A DNA stretch of 64,000 nucleotides from contig VRMN01000003.1 of NCBI GenBank assembly GCA_008690995.1, positions 2,170,001-2,234,000 on the forward strand, given 5' to 3'. The position numbers and the translations under genes were made by a program. This DNA is from Porphyridium purpureum (taxonomy: Eukaryota; Rhodophyta; Bangiophyceae; Porphyridiales; Porphyridiaceae). The stretch's first letter is position 1. Every line of letters begins with the position of its first letter. Of the stretch, positions 40,005 to 49,020 are shown piece after piece. Below the pieces are notes generated by a model. It made no database searches. It saw only the letters and a list, made by a program, of their open reading frames with translations, and was not told where the DNA came from.

Positions 40005-41363
40005 TTATCGGTTCAAGTTACTAGCCTTTTTGCGCGCAAGCTCCTGAAATTGAGCAAGCAGCTTGGCTTCACGCGCTTCGCGTTCCTGCATGTTGAGGCG
40101 CGTGAGCGCGGCCTGCTCCTCTGCAGTGTACACCTGGTTTTCCTTGCGCATGCGCACCGCCTCCATGCGGAGGTTTCGCGACCCGCTCATGACATAGCCT
40201 GCCTGCTCATACGCCTCGATCTGTTCCGACTTGAGCCCGATCTCGCCTCGGCGCGGAATCCTTTTGCCTTCTTGAACATATGACGCCATGGCCAATCCTT
40301 CGCCTGGGCGCAGCGCACCTCCGTAAGAGCCAGCAGATATTCTCGAAGTGTTCACCGTGGGCTCCAGCGGCTTTGGCGGCCCAATGAGCGCGGCAGCCGC
40401 CCGTGGTGGCAGTAGGGTACTTGCCTGCTTTACGGTCGGTTCTTCCGATACTAGCACTTCACCAGAAAGCCTTTCACGCGGTGCAGCGGCTCCAGGCGTG
40501 TCGTTGGTTCTCTGCCTCGAAACGGAATATGATGCAGCAGGTTTCGCGACCGGCAACGACTCGGGTCCAGCGAGACTGCTTTCTCTCTTCCTTGTCACGG
40601 CACTATTTACCTCCAGTGCAGGCATTGCTTGCGCAGCAGAATCCTTTTCGAGTGGTGGTGCGAAACGGCTTCGATCTTTCTTCCGATGGGATGCTTCACC
40701 AGCTGCGCTGTCCTGGGCACCAGACGCCTCTTCAATGTGCGCCCTGGAACCCCTTGACTTTTTCCTTCGTGCTTCTGTACTCTCTTCATATTCTCTCTTT
40801 CGCTTCTTTCCTTCCTTTCTTCCTCTCGCCCGCGAGCGCGAACTGCTATGGCGACTTGACTTGTGCAAACGCCTCTGCGGTTCTGTGGACGAGGTGTGAG
40901 ACGATGTGTCTGACGAAGTAGACGATTCGGATGTTGACGCACTATGTTTCGCTTTCCTCCTTTTGACCACCTGACAGCTTTTGTGTCTACCACGAGGGCG
41001 GGAATCGGATCTCGAGTCCTTTCTCTTCCCGCGGACACTCCTTTTTCTTTTCCTGTGCCGCGCGCTCGATGATGAAGAGGAAGACGAAGAAGAGGTCGTC
41101 GACGACAAGACGGAGCACGACGATGAAAGCGAGTCTGAATCTGTCTGCGAATTGGACCGTCCCGCAGCTCGAGCACGCGCGTTCCCTTTTTCCCGACCGG
41201 CGGACGCCGCAGCGTCTGGTCGCTCAGCACCGCGCGCGCTCTTCCGCTCCACTACGGCCTCGCCATCCGTGTCTACCTGCGAGGGCGATGACGCCCATAT
41301 ACTCTCGACGCGCGCACGCTCCCGTTCATCTCGACGGTGCTGCCAATACAACGTCGACGACAT
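40005..41363 (-). CDS. NKAP: NKAP-family nuclear protein
   Basis: A 452-residue protein. The last about 110 residues match the NKAP (SynMuv-related) domain: RPGEGLAMASYVQEGKRIPR, then RGEIGLKSEQIEAYEQAGYV, MSGSRNLRMEAVRMRKENQV and YTAEEQAAL. In animals NKAP binds RNA and takes part in splicing and transcriptional repression. The region before it is rich in Arg/Ser/Lys, with an RS-like, highly charged stretch at about 60-230, as in the metazoan proteins. Start ATG 41363 (MSSTLYWQHRRDERER); upstream codons open only at a GTG beyond the promoter motif. It is divergent from the GNAT-VOC gene. Confidence 0.92.
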   Translation of the reverse strand: MSSTLYWQHRRDERERARVESIWASSPSQVDTDGEAVVERKSARGAERPDAAASAGREKGNARARAAGRSNSQTDSDSLSSSCSVLSSTTSSSSSSSSSSARHRKRKRSVRGKRKDSRSDSRPRGRHKSCQVVKRRKAKHSASTSESSTSSDTSSHTSSTEPQRRLHKSSRHSSSRSRARGRKEGKKRKREYEESTEARRKKSRGSRAHIEEASGAQDSAAGEASHRKKDRSRFAPPLEKDSAAQAMPALEVNSAVTRKRESSLAGPESLPVAKPAASYSVSRQRTNDTPGAAAPRERLSGEVLVSEEPTVKQASTLLPPRAAAALIGPPKPLEPTVNTSRISAGSYGGALRPGEGLAMASYVQEGKRIPRRGEIGLKSEQIEAYEQAGYVMSGSRNLRMEAVRMRKENQVYTAEEQAALTRLNMQEREAREAKLLAQFQELARKKASNLNR

Positions 41364-41427
41364 GGCGCTTCCATTTCTTGCCTTCCGCTTTCCCAGCCAC
41401 CTCGACCAACTTGCTCTGCCCTGAAAA

Positions 41428-41492
41428 GTACAGTCTTTCGGAGTACAGCTGTGTCGAGTACAGGTGCTGACGTAACGCTTCACTGTACCTCA
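41428..41492. promoter_or_regulatory. 15-bp-spaced GTACAG array in a divergent promoter
   Basis: Three GTACAG cores at 41428, 41443 and 41458 are spaced exactly 15 bp apart on plus, followed by CACTGTACCTCA at 41481-41492, the motif on minus. The array lies between the starts of NKAP (41363, minus) and GNAT-VOC (41704, plus), so it could serve both. Confidence 0.6.
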
Positions 41493-41613
41493 TATCAACG
41501 GAACCCATGAAACAAAGCCATTTTGGTATGAACGGGAAAAACGGTTCAGAAAGGCGAGTCGAAAATCGAAGGCGCGGAAAGTCCGCCACTCGGAAATCTT
41601 CTCGAGCGAGTGC

Positions 41614-41650
41614 GAGTGTGTGTGTGTGTGTATATTTGTGTGTGTGTGGG
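41614..41650. repeat. GT microsatellite in the GNAT-VOC 5' flank
   Basis: A GT dinucleotide run interrupted by TATATTT, noncoding, about 55-90 bp before the ATG. Confidence 0.85.
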
Positions 41651-41703
41651 AGCGAGAGTGGACTCGCGTGGTGCGCTGGGTTCGCCGGAGAACGCGAGAC
41701 AAC

Positions 41704-42825
41704 ATGGCGGCGGGAAGCATGTCATTGTTTGTGCCCAGCCTGTCTGTGCGTGAGCGCGCCGTTGCGCGCCGCGCAGACACTGTCAGCGTGTGCCGCCGGA
41801 ACTGCCATGGCCGGGCAAGCCTGTCGATGCGCGCGGCTGGGAACGTCCACGCCGCGCAGACGTGGCTCAGAACAGTCAAGTCGCCGAAAACTGACTTTGT
41901 GCTGACTGTGCGCGCGGCGACGCAGCCGTCGGACCTGGAAAGGGCAGAGCGGATTTGGAGTCAGACCTTGCCGGTTGAGTCCCTGCGGCCCACCGAGCGA
42001 TTCGCAGATAGCGACTCGGCGGCCTCGTGGGAGACCGCCACCGTGCTGGTGGTGGAGTGCAATGGGGTCCTGGTGGGCGCGGCGCGCTTCCTATTTGAGC
42101 GCACCAACGTTTGCTTTGACCGCGTCGCTGTCCTGCAAAGCCACCGCGGGCGCGGCATTGGGCGCAAGCTGTTGGAGACCATGCTGCTGTTCGCGTCGCC
42201 AGCGTGCGGTGCCATTTTTATCGAGGCGCTTCCGTTCCAGCTCGGCTTCTTTTCTATCCTGGGCTTCGAATGCCAAGGCAAGGAAAAGTTTGACGAAAGC
42301 CGGCGCGCGCCCGTGCGGACAATGGTGTTCCGCGTCCCGACCAGTCCCGTGCCACCAATGGAGGCCTCGTCGCCTGGCCTGCACCACGTGACAGTGTGCG
42401 TGTCGGACATTGAGAGGTCGCTCGCGTTCTACGGAGCCATCGGCTTTTCGCTGTCCGAAAAATTTATGAGTGGCGAGCGGCGCGCGTGCTTCTTGGAAGG
42501 CTACGCGACGCGAGTCGAGCTTGTGGAGCGCCCATCCGACGACCTCAGCGACGACCTGCAGGGCGTGCGGGGCGTGCCGCGCGTCGGCGTCGACCGGCTG
42601 GTGTTTGACGTGAGCCGCGCGACGCCTGACCTGGAGCTGTTTCTGGAGCAGCTCCGAAAGCAGAACGGCGGGCTGATGTCTGTTGTTGCGAGGCCGTCGC
42701 AGCACGTGTACGGCCGGCACGTGGTCAGCACGGCTGCCATCGAGGACCCAGACGGCTTTCCTCTCGAGTTCATGCGCTACGAGGCCAGCCTGTCTGCGCA
42801 ACTCGTCGCGGACGTCGACTGGTAA
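41704..42825 (+). CDS. GNAT acetyltransferase fused to a VOC (glyoxalase-like) domain
   Basis: A 373-residue protein with two domains. Residues about 65-211 form a GNAT fold: VLVVECNGVLVGAARF (beta strands), then FDRVAVLQSHRGRGIGRKL with the acetyl-CoA loop R/Q-x-x-G-x-G/A at about 148-153, and FFSILGFEC. Residues about 226-362 form a VOC/glyoxalase domain: HHVTVCVSDIERSLAFYGAI at the start and EDPDGFPLEFM at the end, giving His 227/228 and Glu 355 as likely metal ligands. Residues 1-60 are Arg/Ser/Ala-rich and may be a transit peptide. Such a GNAT-VOC order is not one I know as a standard eukaryotic enzyme; bacterial parallels are likely but not checked. The substrate is unknown. Start ATG 41704. 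Confidence 0.85.
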   Translation: MAAGSMSLFVPSLSVRERAVARRADTVSVCRRNCHGRASLSMRAAGNVHAAQTWLRTVKSPKTDFVLTVRAATQPSDLERAERIWSQTLPVESLRPTERFADSDSAASWETATVLVVECNGVLVGAARFLFERTNVCFDRVAVLQSHRGRGIGRKLLETMLLFASPACGAIFIEALPFQLGFFSILGFECQGKEKFDESRRAPVRTMVFRVPTSPVPPMEASSPGLHHVTVCVSDIERSLAFYGAIGFSLSEKFMSGERRACFLEGYATRVELVERPSDDLSDDLQGVRGVPRVGVDRLVFDVSRATPDLELFLEQLRKQNGGLMSVVARPSQHVYGRHVVSTAAIEDPDGFPLEFMRYEASLSAQLVADVDW

Positions 42826-42852
42826 CTGAAAAGGCTTGAGGCCAGACCACCC

Positions 42853-42912
42853 GAGGTACATGGCAGCACTGTACCTCACATACGGTTCAGTTTATAGGAG
42901 TGGACACTGTAC
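42853..42912. promoter_or_regulatory. GTACAG inverted pair upstream of the complex III subunit
   Basis: GAGGTACA at 42853 faces CACTGTACCTCA at 42868-42879 (identical to 41481-41492), and CACTGTAC follows at 42905. It lies 300-360 bp before the ATG at 43213. Otherwise 42826-43212 holds only a purine-rich stretch (about 43065-43100). Confidence 0.5.
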
Positions 42913-43212
42913 TTTGCGCAACACGAACGCCAGACCATCCAAAAGGGCGACGGAAAATGAATAAAAGACCAAGTGAAACCCGGAACTGCGTGGCCGGCTG
43001 GCTGCGATGCTTTTATTTTCTGAGCAAAACCACACGGTTTGAGTATGGAAGGTTGTTTCGTGGACTGCAGAAGAAGAAGAAGAGGAAGAAGAGGGCTGGG
43101 GAATACCGCGGAGGGTTGACAGGGTAGAGCGGGGGGGCGTTGAAGTTGGTGGTCGGGGGAAGGGCGCGGGAGGAGAGGGAGGGGGTGGTGCAAGGGGGCA
43201 CGCAACGGAGCG

Positions 43213-43563
43213 ATGGGGCTGGGTAAAGCGTTGATGTTGATCCCGGGCGTGCGGCAGCTGCTGCGCGCCATGCAGAGGTTCGAGAGAAACGGGCTCGAGA
43301 CCAACCTGCGAAGGTACGGCTTGCGGTACGACGACCTGCTGAATGAGTACGACCCGGAGGTCAAGAAGGCGATAGAGCAGCTGCCGGCGTGGGAGCAAGA
43401 GCTCAGGATCAAGCGCATCAAGCGCGCGTTCGATATCGACATCAAGAAGACCTACCTTGCTCCGGAAATCGCCGCAAAGGAGGACATCTGGAACCCGTAC
43501 ATCCGGTCGCGCGTCTCGGTGCTCAAGAGAGAGAGGTTCGAGAAGCAGATCACCGAGTACTGA
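43213..43563 (+). CDS. UQCRB: cytochrome bc1 complex subunit 7 (14-kDa, UQCRB/QCR7)
   Basis: A 116-residue protein matching the 14-kDa ubiquinol-cytochrome c reductase subunit in length and sequence. The family blocks NLRRYGLRYDDLLNEYDPEV, RIKRIKRAFDIDIKKTYL and the C-terminal PYIRSRVSVLKRERFEKQI are visible. It binds at the matrix side of complex III next to cytochrome b. As in the yeast and mammalian proteins there is no obvious cleavable presequence. Start ATG 43213. Confidence 0.93.
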   Translation: MGLGKALMLIPGVRQLLRAMQRFERNGLETNLRRYGLRYDDLLNEYDPEVKKAIEQLPAWEQELRIKRIKRAFDIDIKKTYLAPEIAAKEDIWNPYIRSRVSVLKRERFEKQITEY

Positions 43564-43939
43564 GTGTCGCACACGTGCACCGGCATGCTCGTGCCATGCA
43601 ATCGCCGCTGGCGTTCTCGCTTGCGCGTCACGCGTGCGTTCGCCAACTCGGCCGAGAGATCGGCGCTTTCGAATTTGGCTCGGCCTGCGCGCTTGTGCAA
43701 TGCGGAGTTTGATCGATGTGCTGGCCGAGCGGACGCATGAACGCCGAAGCGGGCGGGATTGTCAGGCCGGCGTCACGAGTAGAACGGTGTTCTCACATGT
43801 CTATGCAAACTTCGTTTTTAATCTGCTATGTCCGATCTTCAGCCATCTATTTACAAGAACATGCGCGACGTCATCGCCCTTGCTTTTTCCATTAAATGCA
43901 CAGGGCGCACGCTCATGGATTTTTAACGCTATGCAGCTC
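43564..43939. other. 376-bp spacer between convergent genes
   Basis: Tail-to-tail spacer between the complex III gene and the isoaspartyl dipeptidase gene. No motif cluster or gene was seen. Confidence 0.5.
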
Positions 43940-45193
43940 TCAAGGAAGGGGGCGAAAGCTTGTGCCATCGCCTGGCCGCATAACAGGGTACCCGCGCACG
44001 AACACAAACTCCATTGCGGACGCGTCAAAGATGCGGCCCCTCTCCGAATATACAACGAGGTCAGCATCAAAGCCGGGGAGGATTCTACCCTTTCCTTTGA
44101 GACAAAGAAAGTCTGCCACGTTGGTTGTGCACAGTTTGAGCGCGTCGTGGATCGCCCAGTCCTTTTCGTTCACCAGACGGTGCAGAGTCTTGTTCAAATT
44201 GGTTGGACGGAAAAAGCCATATGCCGTGACACGCCCGTGCGTATCAAAGGACGAGAACGATCCTTGCGCATCCGACGAAAGGGTCATCTGGCCAACGCTA
44301 AAGCCTTCTCTCACTAGAGTATCAAGGCTGTCCAGGCTGGCGTGCCCACCGCTCTGCGCCCAGCCGTTTTCATCTGCTGTAAAGTCAGCCACACCACCCA
44401 GGCGCAGCCACTCACGGACGTGCTCAAGTACTCGTGGTCCTCGATTTCCGCAATGTGTCGGCTGAAAGACAGTGACCGGAACCTGATGAACGCGTACGGC
44501 ATCAAGCAAGGGCTGCAGTCCGCTGTCCAGCGCGCCAATGTGCACGTGTACGACGCCCGCCTTGCCCGCAATCAAGCCCGCCACGCGAACCTGCGTACCC
44601 AAACGCGCCAGCTCCAACGCTGCCGGAAGCGAGCCGCGGAAATCGGACACGCAAACCTCGCCCACGCCGAGCACCTCGTCTATATGCACAATGTCTTTGT
44701 CCACCGAGCCAGTGACAGTGTTGTTCACGGGCACTGCGTACGAGCCAGAGTATAAAAAAGCAGACATGCCCATCGCATTCAAGCCACGTACTTTTGCGTG
44801 CAGCTCTGCGTCAGTCCGTGTGATGCCATCAGTCCCCAGCAAGCCCACGACTGTCGACACACCCGCGGCAACTAAATCACGGGGCTCGAGCGCGGGAGTG
44901 CGGCTTGCAGGACCCTTCTCGCCACCACCTCCGATCAAATGCGCATGCCCGTCGATCAGGCCTGGAACGGCACACTTCCCTCTGCAGTCAATCACGGTCA
45001 CTTGTACATTGCACGTCGCAGCGGCCTGGCCAAGACCCAGCAAGAACGCAGACACAGACGGCCGCTCGTTCTCCCCAGCCGCTGCGACGCGCACCACCTC
45101 CACGACCTTCTCTCCCCAGATCAGGACGTGGCAGATTCCCTGATTTTCTGGCGCATAAAGCTCCACCTCGCGCAGCAATGTCCATGCCTCCAT
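43940..45193 (-). CDS. iadA: isoaspartyl dipeptidase, bacterial IadA type
   Basis: A 417-residue amidohydrolase close in length and sequence to bacterial IadA (about 390 residues), which cleaves beta-aspartyl dipeptides from damaged proteins. Matching blocks: ELYAPENQGICHVLI at the start, GLIDGHAHLIGGGGEKGP with metal ligands His 83 and His 85 and Glu 92, STVVGLLGTDG, TGSVDKDI, VHIGAL (His 218), QPTHCGNRG (His 247), LSSDAQGS (Asp 308) and KGRILPGFDADLVV near the end. The carbamylated Lys that bridges the metals in E. coli IadA (in GVKCAISD) has no Lys counterpart here (GVGEVCVSD); some IadA enzymes are described as using a Glu instead. IadA is mainly bacterial, so transfer from bacteria is likely but untested. 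No targeting peptide is apparent. Start ATG 45193, head-to-head with mS35 at 118 bp. Confidence 0.92.
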   Translation of the reverse strand: MEAWTLLREVELYAPENQGICHVLIWGEKVVEVVRVAAAGENERPSVSAFLLGLGQAAATCNVQVTVIDCRGKCAVPGLIDGHAHLIGGGGEKGPASRTPALEPRDLVAAGVSTVVGLLGTDGITRTDAELHAKVRGLNAMGMSAFLYSGSYAVPVNNTVTGSVDKDIVHIDEVLGVGEVCVSDFRGSLPAALELARLGTQVRVAGLIAGKAGVVHVHIGALDSGLQPLLDAVRVHQVPVTVFQPTHCGNRGPRVLEHVREWLRLGGVADFTADENGWAQSGGHASLDSLDTLVREGFSVGQMTLSSDAQGSFSSFDTHGRVTAYGFFRPTNLNKTLHRLVNEKDWAIHDALKLCTTNVADFLCLKGKGRILPGFDADLVVYSERGRIFDASAMEFVFVRGYPVMRPGDGTSFRPLP

Positions 45194-45311
45194 ACTGACG
45201 CCGGCCGCATCTCGTCTTCGGACACACTGCTACGTCGCTCTTCTCCGACTTGGCTCAAGTGGAACAGACTCGAGAGCGAGGAAGAGACGTGTCACATGGG
45301 CGGCGGCCGCG

Positions 45312-46406
45312 ATGCTGCGTCGAGAGGGGATGCAAGGCGTAGCTCGCGTCAGGAGCATGCGTGGAGTGAGCACGTCACACGGTAGATGGGCTTCGTGGCA
45401 CCGGCGAGGCGCGGGCACGCCCGAAGGATTGGAGCGGCGGCAATTTAAGAGTGGAACGGCTTCCGGTTTGTGCGGAAGTCTGCGAAGAGACGCGAGGCAG
45501 TGGGCGAGCACGACACCTCCTTTCGTGCGAAGTTACGGAGGCTTACGTGCTACCGTGCCTGTATGTGATGAAAAAGACGGTGGAGACGCCGAGTTTGATG
45601 AACTGATGGACGGTATCGCGGATTACGATGCTGCCGAGGAGGCGGTTGTTCAAGAGGTCCGAACCGTTTCGGAGGATCAGATCACGCCCGTGATGGCCGC
45701 GTCGATGGTGGATAAGCTTGTGCAGGGCTCATCTGCGCAGATTCTGCAGCAAGAAGTGGTTGGGTACGACTTCTCTCGCATCCAGGTGACGCCTGCATTT
45801 TTGCATGTCATGGCGTGCACAAAGATCACGACCTTCCTCATAGTTTCCAACTTGGACTTTATGGGCGCACATCCAGCCGACAAAAGGGCCAAGGCCGAGC
45901 TACATTACGCTCGTCTGGGCCTTCCGGGTTCGGTGAATCGCGCACTAGAACTGATTGCTGGTCCGTATTGCCGGGACCACGAAACAATCGTGATGTCCTG
46001 CCTACGTTTTCGGTCTAGTTTGGAGAATCGGATGTATCTGCTGCAAAGACTGACTCAGATGGTCGAACAAGCCAAGCTGGCGGTCGGGTATCACGAGCGC
46101 TACCCTGCTTCCGATCCGCACAAGGAAAATCTCGCGTTTGGGGACTTGGAATCAGCGACGCAGTACTTGAAAGACAACGTGCACTTTTCGAACAATGGCG
46201 AGGTGGCACAGGTCATGGAAAGGTACATGATGTTGGAGCAGGAGGCGATCGAGAACGAGGTGAGCACATCATTCAGAAAGCAGGTCTTGGATGACACCAA
46301 GGCGTTCAAGAAGGAGCGGAAGTTGTACGTGAAGGAAATGCAAGATCTGGCAGGTGAATTGGACAAAGCGAGCTCGACCCAGGACTTTCTGGAAACTCTT
46401 CGATAA
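45312..46406 (+). CDS. MRPS35: mitochondrial small-subunit ribosomal protein mS35
   Basis: A 364-residue protein. The central part (about 190-270) matches mS35 (MRPS35; Rsm24 in yeast): LDFMGAHPADKRAKAELHYARLG, the block ALELIAGPYCRDHETIVMS and ENRMYLLQRLTQMVEQA. Residues 1-80 are rich in Arg, Gly and Ser and almost free of acidic residues, a good mitochondrial presequence. The C-terminal 80 residues are helical and charged. Start ATG 45312; a further ATG at 45330 also precedes the presequence-like stretch. It is divergent from the isoaspartyl dipeptidase gene. Confidence 0.8.
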   Translation: MLRREGMQGVARVRSMRGVSTSHGRWASWHRRGAGTPEGLERRQFKSGTASGLCGSLRRDARQWASTTPPFVRSYGGLRATVPVCDEKDGGDAEFDELMDGIADYDAAEEAVVQEVRTVSEDQITPVMAASMVDKLVQGSSAQILQQEVVGYDFSRIQVTPAFLHVMACTKITTFLIVSNLDFMGAHPADKRAKAELHYARLGLPGSVNRALELIAGPYCRDHETIVMSCLRFRSSLENRMYLLQRLTQMVEQAKLAVGYHERYPASDPHKENLAFGDLESATQYLKDNVHFSNNGEVAQVMERYMMLEQEAIENEVSTSFRKQVLDDTKAFKKERKLYVKEMQDLAGELDKASSTQDFLETLR

Positions 46407-46632
46407 GTAGGGAAAGGGTGGCTAGATACTTTGTGCCGGGCCATGAGTTGGCCAATGCAGTAGTCTGAGCGCCGTCGTTCGTGATATAAAAGCATGCGCC
46501 TTTTCCGCTCACTATTTTTCTCGATAGGAAGGTCCGATGGGGATGTGAGAACGCGCCGATGAGGCGCTGATAGCTCCTCAAAATGTAAGATCTACCACCC
46601 TTTTCCTTTTCTTCAAGAATTATAATACGGTG

Positions 46633-48660
46633 TTAGTCGGAATCATCGCTCCCCGCTAGCAGTCGGAGTAGCGCTTCTCCATCGTTTTCAGCATCGGACC
46701 TGTCGTTCTTTTGCGAGCCGCCTTTAACCTCCACATCCTCATCTGAGTCCTCTACGAGATCCTCACTTTCTGATCCAGACTCAACACGACCGTGTGTGGA
46801 GCGCTCGTCCGCTGAATCATCAGCATCTGTGCCAGATCCGGATCCTGATGCTGATCCTGATGCTGATGCTGATCCTGATGCTGATGCTGATCCTGATGCT
46901 GGCCTGGCAGCATTTTCGGCGTCACTTTCGCGCCGGAGTCGCTTTGACTTTCGTGTGGGCTCTTGCGTTCGCAAAGGATTTTCATCCCCTTGCCAGCTAT
47001 CCCTCCCACTGTCGTCAGAGCTTGAATCACTGTCCGCTGTATGTTCCCATGATCGCTTCATCACGTCAATGAACTCTCGATCCTTAGCCGCTTCGCTGTA
47101 GTTCACCGCGGACCGCGAGCGCCGGCTTCGGCGTTCGCCCATCGCCAGAAGCTGCAGACGTTGCATTTCCTTTTGCTGGCTGCGCTCTTCTGCTTTCCGC
47201 AGCTGCACGACGCGGTTCTCGAGCTCAATGGCGCGGGGTTTGAGCTTACCGCCCAATAGCCGCTCCCGGATACACTGCTTGTCTTCATTGTTACACAACG
47301 CATTGACCAGCTGCTCGTACTCTTGCGGGTTCTGGCTCTTCAAGTGAATGAGAGGCGCGTACACATTGTCACCGCCCCTCATCGATTTGTAGTGCTTGTT
47401 CGCAAGCACAAAGGTTGACAACGCGCCTTCGTCCAGTGGATTCGCGGGTACAAAATAACGCATCTTGTTCGAGTCCGATCCTATCGACTGAAGACGAATA
47501 CCCGAGTGCTCGAGACAAGTCTTACCCGAATTTTGGTTCTTGGAAACATTGATCATGGTCTTTGGAGGAAGCGGTGCGTTTTCCATTTCTTTGATGTATT
47601 CGCGCACCGCCTCGCTGTTTTCCGCCGCCAAATCCACCAAAAGCAGCAGCAGCGCCGACCTTGCGTCACTAGAGAGCCCAAAATATGCCCTGGAGATCGC
47701 ATCCGGACTCTCCCTCTCTGACTGAAGAAAAGAATGCAGCTCTGTGAACAGTTCTGTACCGTGCTCGTGCGTGCACTGCAAAATCCCGCCGCAACACACA
47801 ATGTCGCAGCACGCTTGTAGTTCGTCCTCGGCGTGCGCGGTGACCAAATCTACCAGTGCGACCTCCCACGATTTCGTTTTCGACGACTTGGCCGAGTCGT
47901 CAGACGCCGCATGCCATCGGGAGAGCGCCTTTATCACATTGATGGCGTTTCGATAGTCCTTGTCGGCGTCCAGACTCATTCTTACGCTGTACGACGATTC
48001 GGGCGGCAGAGTTGGGCGGCATGGAGTTTCTAGCAGAGCGGCCCGGAGCTTGCGCACATCTTCAAACAGCAAACTTGACAGGCGAAGCGGCTTTCGAAAG
48101 ACAGTCAAAAAATGCACCACGGCGCTCAGTGCAAACGTCTTGTCGGTCTGGCACGATATGTGGACAGCACCTGCCGTGTCCTGGGCCTCGTTGTGTTGAT
48201 CCTGCTGGTACTCGCGCTGAAGGCGTTCCGTGCTGATGCCTTGCACCGGCTGATCCTCGCGTTTCGGCTGCGTGGCCGCCGTCGCTGCCGACCCTCGATT
48301 GGCTTGTCGCGCGGGCACTGCCGCCACATCTTTGCTCGGTTCCTCTCGCTGCCGAAAAAACTCATCGACGCGGCGCTGGCCGGCCGCGTTTGCATGCGCG
48401 GCAACTGCGCCTCTCGGCCGGCCGACGGGCCTGCCCTCCTGCTTGTTCTGTCCCATTGCGAGCTGCGCCGCATCCCCGACCACCATCACCTGCTGCACCA
48501 TATCCACTGCGCCTCGCGACCCAACCACCCTCTTGCGCATGGCGTGCACGCTCCCACTCATCCGCCCACCCGCCTCCCTCCCCTTCGCCCCATCCCCGAC
48601 CACCGCACGCAACCCCCCACCCTTTCCCCCTTTCCCTCTTCCCTCTGCTTCCGCACCCAT
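46633..48660 (-). CDS. DDT-domain chromatin protein
   Basis: A 675-residue protein. Residues about 178-240 resemble a DDT domain (ALSAVVHFLTVFRKPLRL, then SSLLFEDVRKLRAALLE), the helical module of ISWI-associated and other chromatin remodelling factors. Residues 76-85 (EGRPVGRPRG) contain an AT-hook-like GRP core, supporting DNA binding. The region 250-520 may hold WHIM-like segments (LLLLVDLAAENSEAVREYIK). The C-terminal 150 residues are acidic and Ser-rich with a basic patch KSKRLRRES and a Ser/Ala/Gly repeat from a tandem repeat in DNA. The frame stays open upstream to 49587 but that part is antisense to RPC8; I take ATG 48660, with 48561 as alternative. The chromatin role is inferred from domains. 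Confidence 0.7.
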   Translation of the reverse strand: MGAEAEGRGKGGKGGGLRAVVGDGAKGREAGGRMSGSVHAMRKRVVGSRGAVDMVQQVMVVGDAAQLAMGQNKQEGRPVGRPRGAVAAHANAAGQRRVDEFFRQREEPSKDVAAVPARQANRGSAATAATQPKREDQPVQGISTERLQREYQQDQHNEAQDTAGAVHISCQTDKTFALSAVVHFLTVFRKPLRLSSLLFEDVRKLRAALLETPCRPTLPPESSYSVRMSLDADKDYRNAINVIKALSRWHAASDDSAKSSKTKSWEVALVDLVTAHAEDELQACCDIVCCGGILQCTHEHGTELFTELHSFLQSERESPDAISRAYFGLSSDARSALLLLLVDLAAENSEAVREYIKEMENAPLPPKTMINVSKNQNSGKTCLEHSGIRLQSIGSDSNKMRYFVPANPLDEGALSTFVLANKHYKSMRGGDNVYAPLIHLKSQNPQEYEQLVNALCNNEDKQCIRERLLGGKLKPRAIELENRVVQLRKAEERSQQKEMQRLQLLAMGERRSRRSRSAVNYSEAAKDREFIDVMKRSWEHTADSDSSSDDSGRDSWQGDENPLRTQEPTRKSKRLRRESDAENAARPASGSASASGSASASGSASGSGSGTDADDSADERSTHGRVESGSESEDLVEDSDEDVEVKGGSQKNDRSDAENDGEALLRLLAGSDDSD
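46841..46904. repeat. GATGCT/GATCCT tandem repeat in the DDT gene
   Basis: Six-base units repeat about ten times and encode a Ser/Ala/Gly run in the acidic tail of the DDT-domain protein. Confidence 0.85.
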
Positions 48661-48880
48661 CGCGCGCGTTGGGGTCCAAGCGAAAAACAAAACAAACCGC
48701 GCACAGCTTTTGGATGCGGCGCAGCGCAGCGCCGTTTTTTGGCGCGAGTGCGTGTGCACGCGTGGGTGTCCCACATTCGTTTGCCATCCCGCACACCGCG
48801 CACGCGCGCGCAGAACAGCGCCGTTTGATTGTGAGCGCGTGATGCGCCGCAGAAGGAACAGGCGCTGCGCAATAATCCAG

Positions 48881-48936
48881 TAGACCGATAGACCGATGGA
48901 CCGATGGACCGATGGACCGTTAGACCGATGGACATT
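48881..48936. repeat. 8-bp tandem repeat between the DDT and RPC8 genes
   Basis: Seven imperfect copies of TAGACCGA/TGGACCGA in the 360-bp divergent spacer 48661-49020, ending about 85 bp before the RPC8 ATG. There are no spacers, so it is not a CRISPR array. Confidence 0.85.
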
Positions 48937-49020
48937 GTAGACTTGGCGAGACGCGAGGTTGGGTGAGAGATGTAGGGGTGGTTGGGTGCCGCCGTGGCGG
49001 GACAGGAGGTTGTGGGTGTG

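Noticed and set aside
43940-46406. Operon of iadA with mS35
   Set aside because: The genes are divergent and the setting is eukaryotic; closeness of 118 bp suggests at most a shared promoter.
48881-48936. CRISPR-like repeat array
   Set aside because: The repeats are directly joined 8-bp units without spacers, in a eukaryotic context.
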